Part shown: piece after piece, positions 34,139 to 44,942 of the stretch
Position numbering within the stretch: the stretch's first letter is position 1
How the letters are laid out: every line of letters begins with the position of its first letter
Origin: Branchipolynoe longqiensis
Lineage: Eukaryota > Annelida > Polychaeta > Phyllodocida > Polynoidae
NCBI GenBank assembly: GCA_030323885.1
Contig: CM059197.1
Coordinates: forward strand, 35,953,484 to 36,017,483
Reading direction: 5' to 3'
Length of the DNA stretch: 64,000 nt
Notes under the pieces: model-generated
What the model saw: only the letters and a program-made list of their open reading frames with translations
What the model was told of the DNA's origin: nothing
Databases searched by the model: none
Translations under genes and position numbers: made by a program

Positions 34139-34646
34139 CAGTACCACCTCGTTAAACCAAGCTCGGTTAAACCAAACGATCGGTGAATCCAAACTTTTTC
34201 AGCCGCCTGGCAAAATACTACCATTTATCACATAAAAGAGTTTGTTAAACCAAAGTCGGTTAATCCAAAGTATTGGTTAATCCAAACAAAATTGTCGGGC
34301 CCCAGGCCACTTCCGGTACGCTTAAACCAAACTTCCATATGATTATAACATCAGCTGAGAATTTGTTATGTGATAAATGGTAGTATTTTGCCGAGCCGCC
34401 GAACATTTTTGGATTAACCGATTGTTTGGTTTATCCGAGCTAGGTTTAATGGGGGTATACTTTATATACATACAAAAAAAACAATAATCAAAGTGTCCAC
34501 ATACACTGTATATTTCATTAATAATGCACCCCCGTTTTTGGCAAAGCCAAGTCAAAGTCGAAGCCAAAGCTCGGTTAAAGCAATGATCGGTTAATCCAAA
34601 CAAATGTCATGGGTACCTTCAAGTTTGGTTTAACGGGGTTATACTG
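34139..34646. mobile_element. pogo-like foldback element, composite
   Basis: Left end CAGTACCACCTCGTTAAACC after TA. Two inverted right ends: near 34440-34462 (GGTTTAATGGGGGTATAC) and at 34627-34646 (GGTTTAACGGGGTTATACTG). Long arms share CAAAATACTACCATTTATCA. Two overlapping or nested copies are likely. Confidence 0.7.
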
Positions 34647-34689
34647 TATATAGGTATGGCTCAATTGGAGCTAATATACCCCTTTCAAT

Positions 34690-34826
34690 GTTTCCAAACA
34701 CAGGACGTGTATGCAGCGACAAGTATCAATTTTTAATTCGTTGGTTTGACTCAACCAGGGTTCGAACCCACGATCTACCATCACAGGCAACGGAGGCTCT
34801 AACTCATTTGGCCATCCCGTCTGGTT
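34690..34826 (-). repeat. SINE-S/V head, minus strand
   Basis: GCGACAAGTATCAATTTTTA, GACTCAACCAGGGTTCGAAC and CATTTGGCCATCCCGTCTGG. Body missing. Confidence 0.75.
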
Positions 34827-34849
34827 GAATAAGAACATTTCATCTAAAC

Positions 34850-35215
34850 ATTGTGTAAACGACAGTTTGTTAATAGCTTTAAAAGTGTCCCCCACAGCAA
34901 AGCAAAAAGCAACGCATGTCACAACACAATGGGTGCCATGCCGTTTCAGCGAATAATCGCGATTTCGCCAGGGCAAAAGTTGGGTACATACTGCGATGCG
35001 CAGACACAAGATTTGTCTAGATCTAAATGCAGATGATATAAGAGGGTGCTGATTAGTTGAATGTAAATACAATGAGAGATAAAAGATTCACATTTTAATT
35101 TAATATATAGATTTTAAAAATGTGTATTCTGCATTTCGAATATTAGGTGAAATGAGCTGAAACTAGCAGATTTCATAGCTGGACTCCCAGTGCAATTTGG
35201 TGTTGTTTGCAGCCA
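34850..35215. repeat. U-family repeat (relative of 54572-55094)
   Basis: Shares GTCTAGATCTAAATGCAGATG-like text, GATGTAAATACAATG-like text, GAGCTGAAACTAGC and ATTTCATAGCT with the U1 element. The terminal inverted repeats are not preserved. Confidence 0.6.
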
Positions 35216-35299
35216 AGTTGGGCGCGGACAAACTTAATTATGTATGCAGACATCACGGGAAATAGGTCAATAGAAATCACCCTATTTTTGGGAGGTATA

Positions 35300-35515
35300 T
35301 TGGTTGCTTAAGCAGGGGAAATCTCAATGGATTGGTCTTCCTCATTCCACTGCTCCTTGCTCTGTCCTAATAATGCCGAGCACCAGGCAGGAAGTGACAA
35401 GTATCAATGTTTAAGACATTGGTTTGACTCGACCAGGGTTCAAACCCATGATCACATGATCTCTACCAACACAGGAGACGAATGCTCTAACTCATTCAGC
35501 CATCCCGTCTGATGG
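35300..35515 (-). repeat. SINE-V minus copy
   Basis: Tail TTGCTTAAGCAGGGGAAATC, GGTCTTCCTCATTCCACTGC, B box CCAGGGTTCAAACCC, head ending CCATCCCGTCTGA. Confidence 0.85.
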
Positions 35516-35581
35516 GCTTGAAATCGTCTATGCTCAGACGACTATGTGGATATAATGCGTTGAGGATGCGAGAAGGAGTAA

Positions 35582-36282
35582 TACCCCTGTCACACTACGA
35601 CGTAACGAGCCAACGTGAGCCTAACGTGGTCATTTTTCGTCATTACGTTGGGTTACGTCATGATGACGTCATAATGACGTTAGAATGATGTCGAGCTACG
35701 TCACATTACGTCGTGTTACGTCGAGTTATGTCGAGTTACGTCAAGGTTTTGGACATGTTCAAAACTTTCCACGTAGCTCGAACGTAAGGGTTTACGTCCG
35801 CTGTACGTTCTGTTCACGTTCAGTGAACGTCAATGACGTTAAACGGACGTTATTCCAATGCTGCTCACTATGTTCCACTACGTTCCACTACGTTCCACTA
35901 CGTTGACCCACATTAAACCTAGTGCAAATGCCTATGAGGCTTAATGGGAACGCCAGGAGAACGTTAGGAGAACGTCAGGAGAACGTCAGGAGAACGTCAG
36001 GAGAACGTGCATTCAACGTACGTTCAACGTCTCATGATGTGGCTAACGTCACATAACGTTCTTCTGGCGATGGAATAACGTTCATAACGTTCCGTGAACG
36101 TAGTGATGTTGTCCTCTCTCGTTGAATGACGGTATCACTACGCTTTACCGACGTTACGTTCTCGTCCACTACGTTGCATCCACGTTCAACTTCTGCCCAA
36201 ATTTGCATACTACGCCGAGAAGTTCAACGTTCTTCACGTTCTCCCTACGCTGACGTCATTACGTCGTAGTGTGACAGGGCCA
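35582..36282. mobile_element. MITE A2 (TWA group, A family)
   Basis: TAA duplications at 35579-35581 and 36283-36285. TIRs TACCCCTGTCACACTACGAC and GTCGTAGTGTGACAGGGCCA. The 11-bp word GAGAACGTCAG repeats five times near 35950-36008. Central palindrome TTTTGGACATGTTCAAAA at about 35747. Confidence 0.93.
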
Positions 36283-36399
36283 TAAGTAAGTAAATGCATG
36301 GTAGATCTTTTACTTCGTTCACAATTAGGGTCGGGCACCCGAATGAGGTTTAACTACACGGCAAAGCTCCCAGCAGAGCCAGTTCTAGCCAGCAGGGAG

Positions 36400-37320
36400 G
36401 CCGGGAGACGAGGGAGGCTGGGAGACAGGGAGGCTGGGAGACTGGGAGGCCGAGAGGCTGGGAAGCAGAGGGGCACTGAGGCACAGGGGCACATAGACAG
36501 AGGGACACAGAAGCAGAGGGGCGCAGAGGCACAGAGGCAGAGGGGCAGCGGGGCACAGAGGCAGAGGGACACATAGGCACACAGGCACAAAGGCAGAGGG
36601 ACAAAGAGGCACAGAGGCACAGGGGCACAGAGGCATAGGAGCACAGAGCCACAGGGGCACAGCGGTACAGGGGCAGAGGGGCACAGGGACAGAGGGGCAC
36701 AGAGGCAGAGAGGAAAAGGGGCACAGAGGCAGGGGGCACATGGGGACAGAGGCAAATGGGCACATAGGCAGAGAGGCAGCGAGGAGGAGAGGCACAGAGG
36801 CAGACGCAGAGTGCACAGAGGTAGAGAGGCACATAAACAGATAGACAAAGAAACAGAGAGGCAGAGAGGGAGAGAAGTAAAGAAGCAAAGAGGCGGAGAA
36901 GTTGGGAGGCAGAGGGGCAGACAGGCGGACAGGCAGACAGGCAGACATGCAGACGGACAGACGGGCAGACAGGCAGAGAGGCAGACAGGCAGACAGGCAG
37001 ACAGGCAGACAGGCAGACAGGCAGACATGCAGACAGGCAGACAGGCAACAGGCAGATGGGCAGAGAGGCAGACAGGCAGACAGGAAGACATGCAGACATG
37101 CAGACATGCAGACATGCAGACAGGCAGACAGGCAGACAGGCAGACATGCAGACGGGCAGACGGGCAGACAGGCAGATAGGCAGACAGGCAGACAGGCAGA
37201 GAAGGCAGACAGGCAACAGGCAACAGGCAACAGGCAGATGGGCAGGCAGCCAGACAGGCGGACAGGCAGACAGGCAACAGGCAACAGGCACATGGGCAGA
37301 TGCGCAGACATGCAGACGCC
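36400..37320. repeat. purine/C minisatellite, two zones
   Basis: 36400-36880 consists of 6-12 bp units such as GAGGCACAGAGGCAGAGGGG. 36900-37320 consists of 8-bp GCAGACAG-type units with GCAACAG variants. The Cys/Leu/Pro/Ser-rich long frames on minus come from the repeat. Confidence 0.95.
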
Positions 37321-37539
37321 CCTCCTCACCCCGCCGCGTCCTGGTAAGTAGGTAGGCTTACTCGCCGAAAGACGCTCCTCCAGGGTAGCGAGGTGGATGC
37401 GAAGGGTGAGGGGGAGGGCCCACTATACAAACAATTACTCGGCCGCTACTGCCGTTATTTACTGAAGAAAGTGCATTCCAAAAGTGACAGTGTGTGAACT
37501 ACTCCGCTGAGTAAGATGCGCTGCCAATTGTTCAGTGAG

Positions 37540-37830
37540 TGGAGTGAGTAATTGGGGTTTTATGTCCTAGCAAAACCTGAGGTCATCTCAGGACGGGCAC
37601 GGCCTTCTGGCGGCGCACACTTGTATAGTGCTGCCGCAATGAGATACCATCCCAAACGGAACCATGACATGATTTGTGACAATGTACACTGATGACGACT
37701 TCATAGTGCTGATCCTGGGGTTCCATGCTGTCGGCAACTTGACCCTCTATCCCACTATCCGACCCACTCAAATTATCCTGACACTGTGCCAGCCAGTCTT
37801 TGCCCTGTCCTAGTAAAGCTGGGCGGAAAC
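37540..37830 (-). repeat. degraded SINE-S minus copy
   Basis: GGGGTTTTATGTCCTAGCAAA tail region, TTGTATAGTGCTGCCGCAATG, then duplicated body segments; no intact head. Confidence 0.65.
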
Positions 37831-37873
37831 GACCGCCCTACCCAAAAAATCTCAGTGAAATGTTGCATTATAT

Positions 37874-38214
37874 GTTGTTTGTTGTTGTTTTACGTCCTAG
37901 CAACATCTAAGGTCATATCAGGATGGGTACCGACTTCTGACAGTGCAAACTCATGGCGACTTTATAGTTCTGTCCCACTGGGAAACCAGGCCACTGGCAC
38001 CAGGACCTGGTATCCCACTCAGTCACATTATCCTGACACTGAGCACACCAGTCCTTGCCCTGTCCTAATAATGCTGAGCGCTGGCTAGGAAGCGACAGAC
38101 AAGGATCAATTTTTAAGTCATTGGTTTGACTCGACCTGGGTTCGAACCCACGACCCCACGATCTATCAGCACGGGAGACGGACTCTCTAACTCATTTGGC
38201 CATCCCATCTGGTC
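37874..38214 (-). repeat. SINE-S full-length copy, minus strand
   Basis: TTGTTGTTTTACGTCCTAGC tail, GGTACCGACTTCTGACAGTG, B box TGGGTTCGAACCCACG, and head ending CCATCCCATCTGGTC. Confidence 0.9.
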
Positions 38215-38297
38215 AATGTTGCATTATAAATATATTATATATTATATATATTATAGCCATATCACTTCTGGTGAATATATATAGTAGGTTAGCTCTG

Positions 38298-38725
38298 GTA
38301 ACCGGACGCGGTAGCGTTCTCTCTAAGAGTACAGGTTTCCCAAGTACAAGGTGTGGAGTTCGAACTCTGCCTGAGTCAAACCAATTACTTTTAAAATTGT
38401 TACTTATTATTGTTTGCTCGGTTGGAAAATGACCCCTTGGGGAAGCTATACAGTAACCTCACTACATGTATGTCGTTAAATAAAACTTGTTGTGGTTAAA
38501 TCAAACTTAACTCGACTTGTCGCTGCCTAGCCTGGCGACCGGCATTACTAGGATAGGGCAGGGACTGGTTAGCTCAATGTCAGGATGATGTAACTGAGTG
38601 GGATATCAGGTCATGGTGCCGGAGGCCTGGTCTCCTAGTTTATGGAAGCACTATAAATTCACCATGAGTGTGCACTCTCACAAGTCGGTACCCATACTGC
38701 TATGATGACCTTAGATGTTGCCATA
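38298..38725 (+). repeat. SINE-S plus copy with internal insertion
   Basis: Head ACCGGACGCGGTAGCG, B box GGAGTTCGAACTCTG and the body up to AAAATTGTTACTT (38405). It resumes at ACTTGTCGCTGCCTAGCCTG (38513) and ends at ACCTTAGATGTTGCC. The insert at 38406-38512 contains TACAGTAACCTCACTACAT, a pogo-like end. Confidence 0.8.
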
Positions 38726-38729
38726 CATA

Positions 38730-39330
38730 TATGTTTGATATAATTTATTATGTGGATATAAATAACGGCAGCCCCTTAATGTTTCTCACAAACCATCTTA
38801 AAGCTGCATAGTCCGATAAAAACATAAAATTGTCAAAACCAAAACAATTATCTAGATTTGATTCTACATATCTAACTTAGATGCTGGTGCACTTATAAAA
38901 CATTTGTCGTCACATATAAGGGGATACTGAGTCAATTAATAGAACCTGTTACTGCAGAAGACTGTGGTGTTAGAGTTTTTGCAAGCTTGCCAAAATTAAT
39001 TTAGCATGTTTCCATTTCAAATATCTCAAAAGTTTGCAGTTTAAAATATAAGTTACTTCAAACTAAAATAAGGTAGATTATAATGAACAACCTAATATGT
39101 TTATCTCAGAAAATGAGAGAAACTCAAAACCAACTTTAACCTCCATAATATCCACTGCTGAGAAAGACATTCTCTCCTTCCCGCCGCCTCCACGCCGTGA
39201 GCCAATGATCATTCTGCTCACTTTCAAACCCCACTCACTGTACCTCCATAGGCATATATTCTCCTGCCAGAGATTAAACTCAACGCTAAACCAAGCCATA
39301 GTCTTTCTTATCATTTCGCGAACGAACGAT
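38730..39330 (+). repeat. P-related element P2, split by T3
   Basis: Palindrome at 38737-38768 (ATAATTTATTATGTGGATAT), AACGGCAGCCCCTTAATG, then T3 at the TTAA. It continues CCTCCATAATATCCACTG to TTCCCGCC and CACTTTCAAAC. Matches P1 at 18417-18600. Confidence 0.8.
38802..39135 (+). mobile_element. T3, TTAA-flanked MITE
   Basis: TTAA at 38798-38801 and 39136-39139. Left end AGCTGCATAGTCCGATAAAA. The right end is shortened by a small deletion (CAAAACCAACT). 334 bp. The empty site is preserved at 18509-18512. Confidence 0.9.
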
Positions 39331-39335
39331 TTATA

Positions 39336-39384
39336 ATATATATATAGATAGATAGATATATATATATATATATATATATATACA
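39336..39384. repeat. (TA)n/(GATA)n microsatellite
   Basis: TATATAGATAGATAGATATA followed by pure TA. Confidence 0.95.
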
Positions 39385-39660
39385 CTCGCGTGCTTGTGGC
39401 AGGCGTACACCAGCCCCCATGTGAGGCGATGGGGGGTCTGGCCCCTTAACCCGGCCCCAGTAGGGGCTGAAACAGATCCCCGTCCGTTGCCTACAGTAAT
39501 GCGAGGGCGCCGGGAACCCCCTGCTAACAACCGGGCAGCCCCCGCAGCGCAGGTGCGGTGATGGGTGATGTGAGGGCGTGTGCGCTGGGTCGGCAGACGT
39601 GGGTGTGCGTGTGTGTGTGTGTGGGGGGGGGGGGGGAGGCGTGCCAGCCAGACAGGAACC
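39385..39660. other. GC-rich unclassified segment with GT repeat
   Basis: A GC-rich block with GGGGGTCTGGCCCCTTAACC and GGGCGCCGGGAACCCCCTGC, unlike its surroundings, ending in a GT/G-rich microsatellite at 39600-39640. It may be part of a LINE 5' region. No protein seen. Confidence 0.35.
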
Positions 39661-39726
39661 TGAGGTATTGTTATAGGGGATTTTCGGCATGTTGGATGGC
39701 ACCCTATATTTCACCTTGTTGTTTAA

Positions 39727-40415
39727 AGCTGCATAGTCCGCTGAATACATCAAATTTTCAAAACCAAAACAATTATCTCGATTTGATTCTTCCAAAGATC
39801 TAACTTAGATAGCGGTGTATGTGTTAAACATGTGTCATCACATAGAATGAAATACTGATGCAATTTAATAGAACCTGTTGCGGCAGAGGACCTATGGTGT
39901 CCAAGTTTTGGTGTGCTTGCCAAAATTAATTTTGCATGGTTTTTTGTTGTTGGTTTTTTTTTAGTTAAATATGTTTATTCTGCTGAATAAGTCTTTTCTC
40001 AGTGTTGAAGCACTGGTCTTCCAGCCATTTTTCAATTCAGGGTTATTTACACAAAAGGTATATAGAATAAGGTGTACAATACCTGTTGAATAGACAATTT
40101 GCACCATGTAACACAATGAAATTCTGAAACCCAAGAGTTCCATAACAATATGGTACAGTAGTGTCATATAACCAGATCAATATTAGTCAGATCAATGTGA
40201 GTATTTACATAGTATTTAGAATGTAAGCAGAAGTTATCTTCTGTATTCAGTTGGTAAACTTGTAGTAAGTTTTAATGTTGAGATTTAAATATCTCAAAGG
40301 TTAGCCATTTAAAATACAAGTTACTTCAAGCTGAAGTAACGTAGATTATAACGATCAATCTAATATATCTATCTCAGAGAATGACAGAAACTCAAAACCA
40401 TCAGACTATGCAACT
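39727..40415 (+). mobile_element. T4, T-family MITE with insertion
   Basis: TTAA at 39723-39726 and 40416-40419. TIRs AGCTGCATAGTCCGCTG and CATCAGACTATGCAACT. A T-rich-headed insert (about 39936-40285) may be the reverse 3' end of a retroelement: it contains TTGAAGCACTGGTCTTCCAG, a motif also seen near 16120. Confidence 0.82.
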
Positions 40416-40465
40416 TTAATATATGGGTAGAATTTGGGATATTAATAAATTAAGTAATTAATTAA

Positions 40466-41339
40466 AGCAGCATAGAATGATGAATCATCAAATTTGTCAA
40501 AACCATAGCAATTATCTAGGTATGATTGTACATATCTAACCTAGATACTGATGCACTTATTAAGCATGTTGTAAAGTCCACGGCTGGAATCTGTGGTTGT
40601 GTAGGCAGGCTATAGTGAAATCAATACAGGCAAAAAGAGAAAGGAAGAATTTAAAGAGGGAAAGAAGAGAGAGAGCCAAGCCCTCAGGTTTATTCTTATA
40701 TGGTACATGGATCCAGTGTGGCATATCACCTGACCACATTCTCCCAATGAGAATCAAGCATCTACAGCTCCACCAATGAAAATCAAGCATTTCCGGTCCT
40801 CATGGTTTCAGTGATCTGCCCACCACCACCATGCTGCGTGGCTCCCTTGGTCACCACCTGCCCTGAGCTGAGTATGAGGTGATCCATGACTAACAGAGGG
40901 GGGGGGAGGGGGTAGTGAGTAGAGCTTCAAGTGCCCCTTACACACTATCTTACTAGCACCACAATGTATATTTACCAATGAGTCAAGTACCACCAGCAAC
41001 TACATAAGCACATCTATGCACCTGGCCCTATATACCTTTTTCTCAAATAGACCATTTGCATTCCCCTACCAATGCATCATTATCGGAATATTTTACAATG
41101 TGTTGCAACATAGAAGGAAGGGGGTATTAACTCAATTTACTAGAACATGTTACTGCAGCCTAAAGTGTTTTGGTGTGTTTTCCTACATTAATTTAGCATG
41201 GTTGTACTTCAAATATCTCAAAGGTTAGCCATTTAAAACCAAAGTTATTTCAAGCTAAAGTAAGGTAGATTCTAACGATCAACCTAATATATCTATCTCA
41301 TAAAATGACAGAAACGCAAAACCATCAGACTATGCAACT
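40466..41339 (+). mobile_element. T5, T-family MITE with insertion
   Basis: Left TTAA at 40462-40465, left end AGCAGCATAGAATGATG, right end CATCAGACTATGCAACT followed by TAGT. The interior is interrupted by unclassified sequence at about 40572-41085, within which small frames show no domains. Confidence 0.75.
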
Positions 41340-41349
41340 TAGTGTGTTT

Positions 41350-41870
41350 TGTAAATGTGGTTATGGTAATTAATATTTGTATATATTTAGCCATGATAAT
41401 TTACTTATGTATACAATTCTACATGTTAATTAATATTTGTGTATATGTGTGTATATTAATATATGATTACAAATAGCCACATTAATTGTGTGTATATGCT
41501 GTATAAGAATTATACAAGTATAATAACCCAGAATTCCATACTCGCTCCTCACACCCACCCCCACCCCCAGTAATCGGGTGGTGGAGCCTCGGGCTAGTCA
41601 TCTACTGCTCCAACATACTCAACCTCAGCTCCGACGGTGGCGCCACCGCTCGCCTTGCTCATTATCCGGATTCACTTATATTTCCATGTGATATTTCATT
41701 TTAAGGCTAAGGATATAATTTGCCATGTTAATTCGCCATGTTAATTGATATTTGTGTCTATATCCCCAACAAATAATGAATTCAAGGGTACAATTCGCCA
41801 TGTTAATTAATAGCTGTGTATATTTCATTACGTTCATCAATATATTGTTACAATTTGCTATCTTAATTAA
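41350..41870. repeat. short AT-rich dispersed repeats around a P element
   Basis: Variants of CATGTTAATTAATATTTGTG recur near 41365, 41430, 41735 and 41800. A P element (hairpin at 41500-41530; GGTGGCGCCACCGCTCG at about 41636) lies inside them and resembles 4306-4480. Confidence 0.65.
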
Positions 41871-41902
41871 TGTAGTGGTATGGCCATATTTCCCTTTTAT
41901 CA

Positions 41903-42127
41903 GGTCTGACCAAAACCATCTTGCAAGGCGCAGTGAAAGGGGGAAGAATACAAGGCAGACAAAGGAAGAGGTGGGAAGACAACATCAGGGAACGGACAGG
42001 GCCTGGAGTTTGGCAAGACCCAGAGGGCAACGGAGAACAGGAAAAACTGGAGAAAACTGGTTGCAAAGTCATTTGTGGTCCCCCAACGACCCTCCCAATT
42101 AAAGGATTGATGATGATGATGATGAAC
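41903..42127 (+). pseudogene. LINE (RTE-like) C-terminal remnant with TGA repeat tail
   Basis: Frames at 41903-42080 read KTILQGAVKGGRIQGRQRKR then WEDNIRE with TG, the basic C-terminal tail common in invertebrate endonuclease/reverse-transcriptase LINEs. After a frameshift the remainder (KLEKTGCKV) is degraded. The copy ends in a (GAT)n tail at 42107-42125, a usual RTE-type 3' end. The reverse transcriptase core is absent. Confidence 0.6.
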
Positions 42128-42159
42128 ATTGAAGGTCGACAGAACAGACGCAGGCAGAT

Positions 42160-42425
42160 ACTACCTCATGTCAGGGCACATTCATGGTTACAGCATTATA
42201 GTGCTGCCCTACTGGGATAAAGTATTGTCAGCACAATGACACGATATCACACTCAGTCACATTATCCCGGTCACTGAACCAACCAGTGCTATTAATGCCC
42301 AGGACCAGACGAGTGAACGCCAATTATCGATGCTGTGTCTGCCTTTGGGATTGACGCTGTTAGGAATCGAACCCTAGACTTCTCGAATGGGAACCGGGTG
42401 CCCTCCCTACTCGGCGACCCCACCC
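42160..42425 (-). repeat. SINE-S minus copy, degraded
   Basis: TATAGTGCTGCCCTACTGGG, CACACTCAGTCACATTATCC and a divergent tRNA-like head with GGAATCGAACCCTAGAC. Confidence 0.7.
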
Positions 42426-42456
42426 ACTCTCATATATGACATCAGCATGCTGGCTA

Positions 42457-42662
42457 AAGCTAAGATTCCATATGCTTGGTATGTGGAACGCCATTCACAT
42501 GCGCATTCGCACCGATCTTTCCATTGAGTGATCAACTTTGCCATCCATGCATTCAGATTTCCAACCGGACATATGGAAGCACCACCATGCGTTTATATGC
42601 TTTTCCATTTTTTGTCGCATTCACATTCGCGTTCACATACCGCGTATATGGAATTTTAGCTT
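42457..42662. mobile_element. small foldback element
   Basis: Inverted arms AAGCTAAGATTCCATATGC and GCGTATATGGAATTTTAGCTT. The interior has mirrored CATTCACATGCGCATTCGC / GCATTCACATTCGCGTTCAC text. 206 bp, non-coding. Confidence 0.75.
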
Positions 42663-42900
42663 GATGGCAAGAGGTGAGAGATAATGGAGGCAGGCTAGGA
42701 TGTCTGTTTCACGAACAGAGCCTCACTTTCATTGTTGCTTCTGACAATAAACTATTTCCACCACCAAGTGCGCTCTATACCGGTAGTGGACAGACTGAAT
42801 ATGCATTGAGCAGCTCACTGCGCATGCTCCATGGAAAAGGGTCTATTGGAGGAGCCAGTCGCAGGAGCATGTCCCTCCATCTCTTCTCGCCTTGATCTTG

Positions 42901-42914
42901 CCGCCAGGGGGCAG
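42901..42914 (+). promoter_or_regulatory. CTCF-like motif
   Basis: CCGCCAGGGGGCAG fits the conserved bilaterian CTCF core (CC-n-S-Y-AG-R-K-GGC-R-S) except for one position. A match by chance is possible. Confidence 0.35.
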
Positions 42915-43321
42915 TAAGCGGGCGACTATGAGCAGGTCAGGGCTGGACCGAGCAGCTCAAGGCCGCCCCGATTAAAACCAGCTGTGCGCCCGGGGTCTAT
43001 TTCATGTTCGCCGATATTTGAAAACTAAGATTATTACTAAAAAACTAAATTCAAAAAGATTTGAATCAAATTGGACCAGTGCTGCCCAGCGGTGAAAAAC
43101 AAGTGTGAACACGCTTATATGTCATGAGCAGGGTAAATAAAATCATCACACACACAAAATAAATAAATAAAATTATCTCTAAAAATGACAGTCCGCATTT
43201 GATAGAGCTCTACAGTAACAACACACTGTCAACAGATTCCGGTATGATGGAATAGTACACAGATACTCGCAGTTAAGGCGTGTTTAGAGCGGTCACATTG
43301 TGTCATGTCATATTTGTTTAA
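42915..43321. other. no gene seen
   Basis: Unclassified spacer. Confidence 0.4.
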
Positions 43322-43672
43322 AGTTGCATAGTCCGATGAAAACATCAAATTTTCAAAACCAAAACACTTGATTTTTATCCTGGTACAGAGGGATATTCAA
43401 CTTAGACACTGGTGCACTTATTAAGCATTTGTTCCTGCATATAAGGGCATAATTAGTCAATTAATAGAACCCATTACTACTGAAGTCTATGGTGTCAGAC
43501 CTTTGGCGTGCTTGCCAAAATTATGTTGGCATGATTTGACATCAAATATCTCCAAACTTAGCCATTTAAAATTAAAGTTACTTCAAACTAAAGTAAAGTA
43601 GATTATAATGATTAGTATAATATATTTATCTCAGAAAATAGCAGAAACTCAAAAGCATCGGACTATGCAACT
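43322..43672 (+). mobile_element. T6, TTAA-flanked MITE
   Basis: Left TTAA at 43318-43321. TIRs AGTTGCATAGTCCGATG and CATCGGACTATGCAACT. Right flank TTAC. 351 bp, uninterrupted. Confidence 0.9.
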
Positions 43673-43856
43673 TTACTTGTTCCTTTGTAAATGATTTGTG
43701 AGACGTTGGTAAACCATTCCCGACTGCTTAACCTGAACCCTGCCCTTTAATATTCCTACCTTCAGACTAAGCGCTTAACGTAAAACAGCACCTTCTTGTA
43801 ATAAGCTAACGACGGGTCCAAATAATGTTTGCACATTCCTTTATTTTGTTGGTACA

Positions 43857-43985
43857 TTAGTTGTTTAAGCAGCGAAAATTTCAATCGTGGACGATTGGTC
43901 TTCCTCATTCCACTGCTCCTTGTCCTATCCTAATAATGCCGAGCGCCTGGCTAGGAAGCAACAAGTATCAATGTTGTTAAGTCAT
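43857..43985 (-). repeat. SINE-V minus fragment
   Basis: TTGTTTAAGCAGCGAAAATT, GGTCTTCCTCATTCCACTGC and GAGCGCCTGGCTAGGAAGC. Head missing; joined to a T-family remnant (to about 44095) that ends in ATTATGCAACTT. Confidence 0.75.
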
Positions 43986-44099
43986 AGCTAATTTCCAGAT
44001 TTACACTATCAATTACCATTAAAAAATATATCTATATATAGAATTAAATCTAGGACGTAGCAGAAATTCAAACCCTCAGATTATGCAACTTGAATTTAC

Positions 44100-44942
44100 A
44101 ACTACAACAAAATAAAATGCACTGTAACAACTTCAGTACCGGTTACTGACATTTTGTGTGTTTACAGTACCTTGAGCCGGTGACCTGAGAACCTCCATCC
44201 ACCCCCAACCTCCCCCCCCCCCCACACCCCCTCTCCTCATGCCCGACACTGGTCACTGCAGGCACGTGGAGTGGGAGGTGCTCATGTTCCCCGAAGCGTT
44301 ACTCGTGTTGCTCTGAAGTATACAAACACGATGAGTAATCCATTGCAGCCATAATGGTTATTTCTTTTTTTTTGTGGAGGGGAGGGGGGGTTGTAAGTTT
44401 GTATTATAGGTTATTTCCTTAACATCCAAACACTGTTCTTATTTTTAGCAATTTGGATATCATAATCAACATCCCAATTTTCCTCACTATCCATTCATTC
44501 ATTTATAATTCTGTATTATATATTTCCACAAAAATAACTGCAGCTACAATTAGTATTGCTGTATGCATTATTACATCGCCAAGGAATACATAATTGTGAT
44601 CATAAAAAATGGCAAACAATTTAACTACACATGTGTTGTTTTTGTAAGTGGCTTTAGACCTTTCTGTGGACTTTGATGCATGAACCCATTCCCCCGCACA
44701 TAGACCCTCCGTATCACTCCCACAAAAATACTGAGGCGTCTGATAATTTCCTGCCACCCACTCCCCTCTCACCCACCCACCCACCCACCCACCTACCCAC
44801 GGTCCTATCCGCGCTGTTTCCTTCGTGCGTTGTGCACCGGTTGCGCTAAGTCGGCGGAACGTCATCTGAGTGTGCTCCTGCCCTCAGGAGTTACCGATAC
44901 TGACACGCCCGGGGCCCAGGGAGCCTGGTGTGTTTTTGTTAC
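44100..44942. other. no gene seen
   Basis: Unclassified, with C-rich (44205-44235), G-rich (44380-44395) and CCCA (44770-44800) simple tracts. The minus frame at 44503-44865 has no recognisable domain. Confidence 0.4.

Noticed and set aside
34120..34650. CCAAAC/GGTTAA repeats as a telomere-like tract
   Set aside because: The words fall within inverted arms with CAGT ends and TA targets, fitting a pogo-like element.
36350..37355. Cys/Leu/Pro-rich frames over 300 codons on the minus strand
   Set aside because: Produced by the GCAGACAG and GAGGCACAG repeats.
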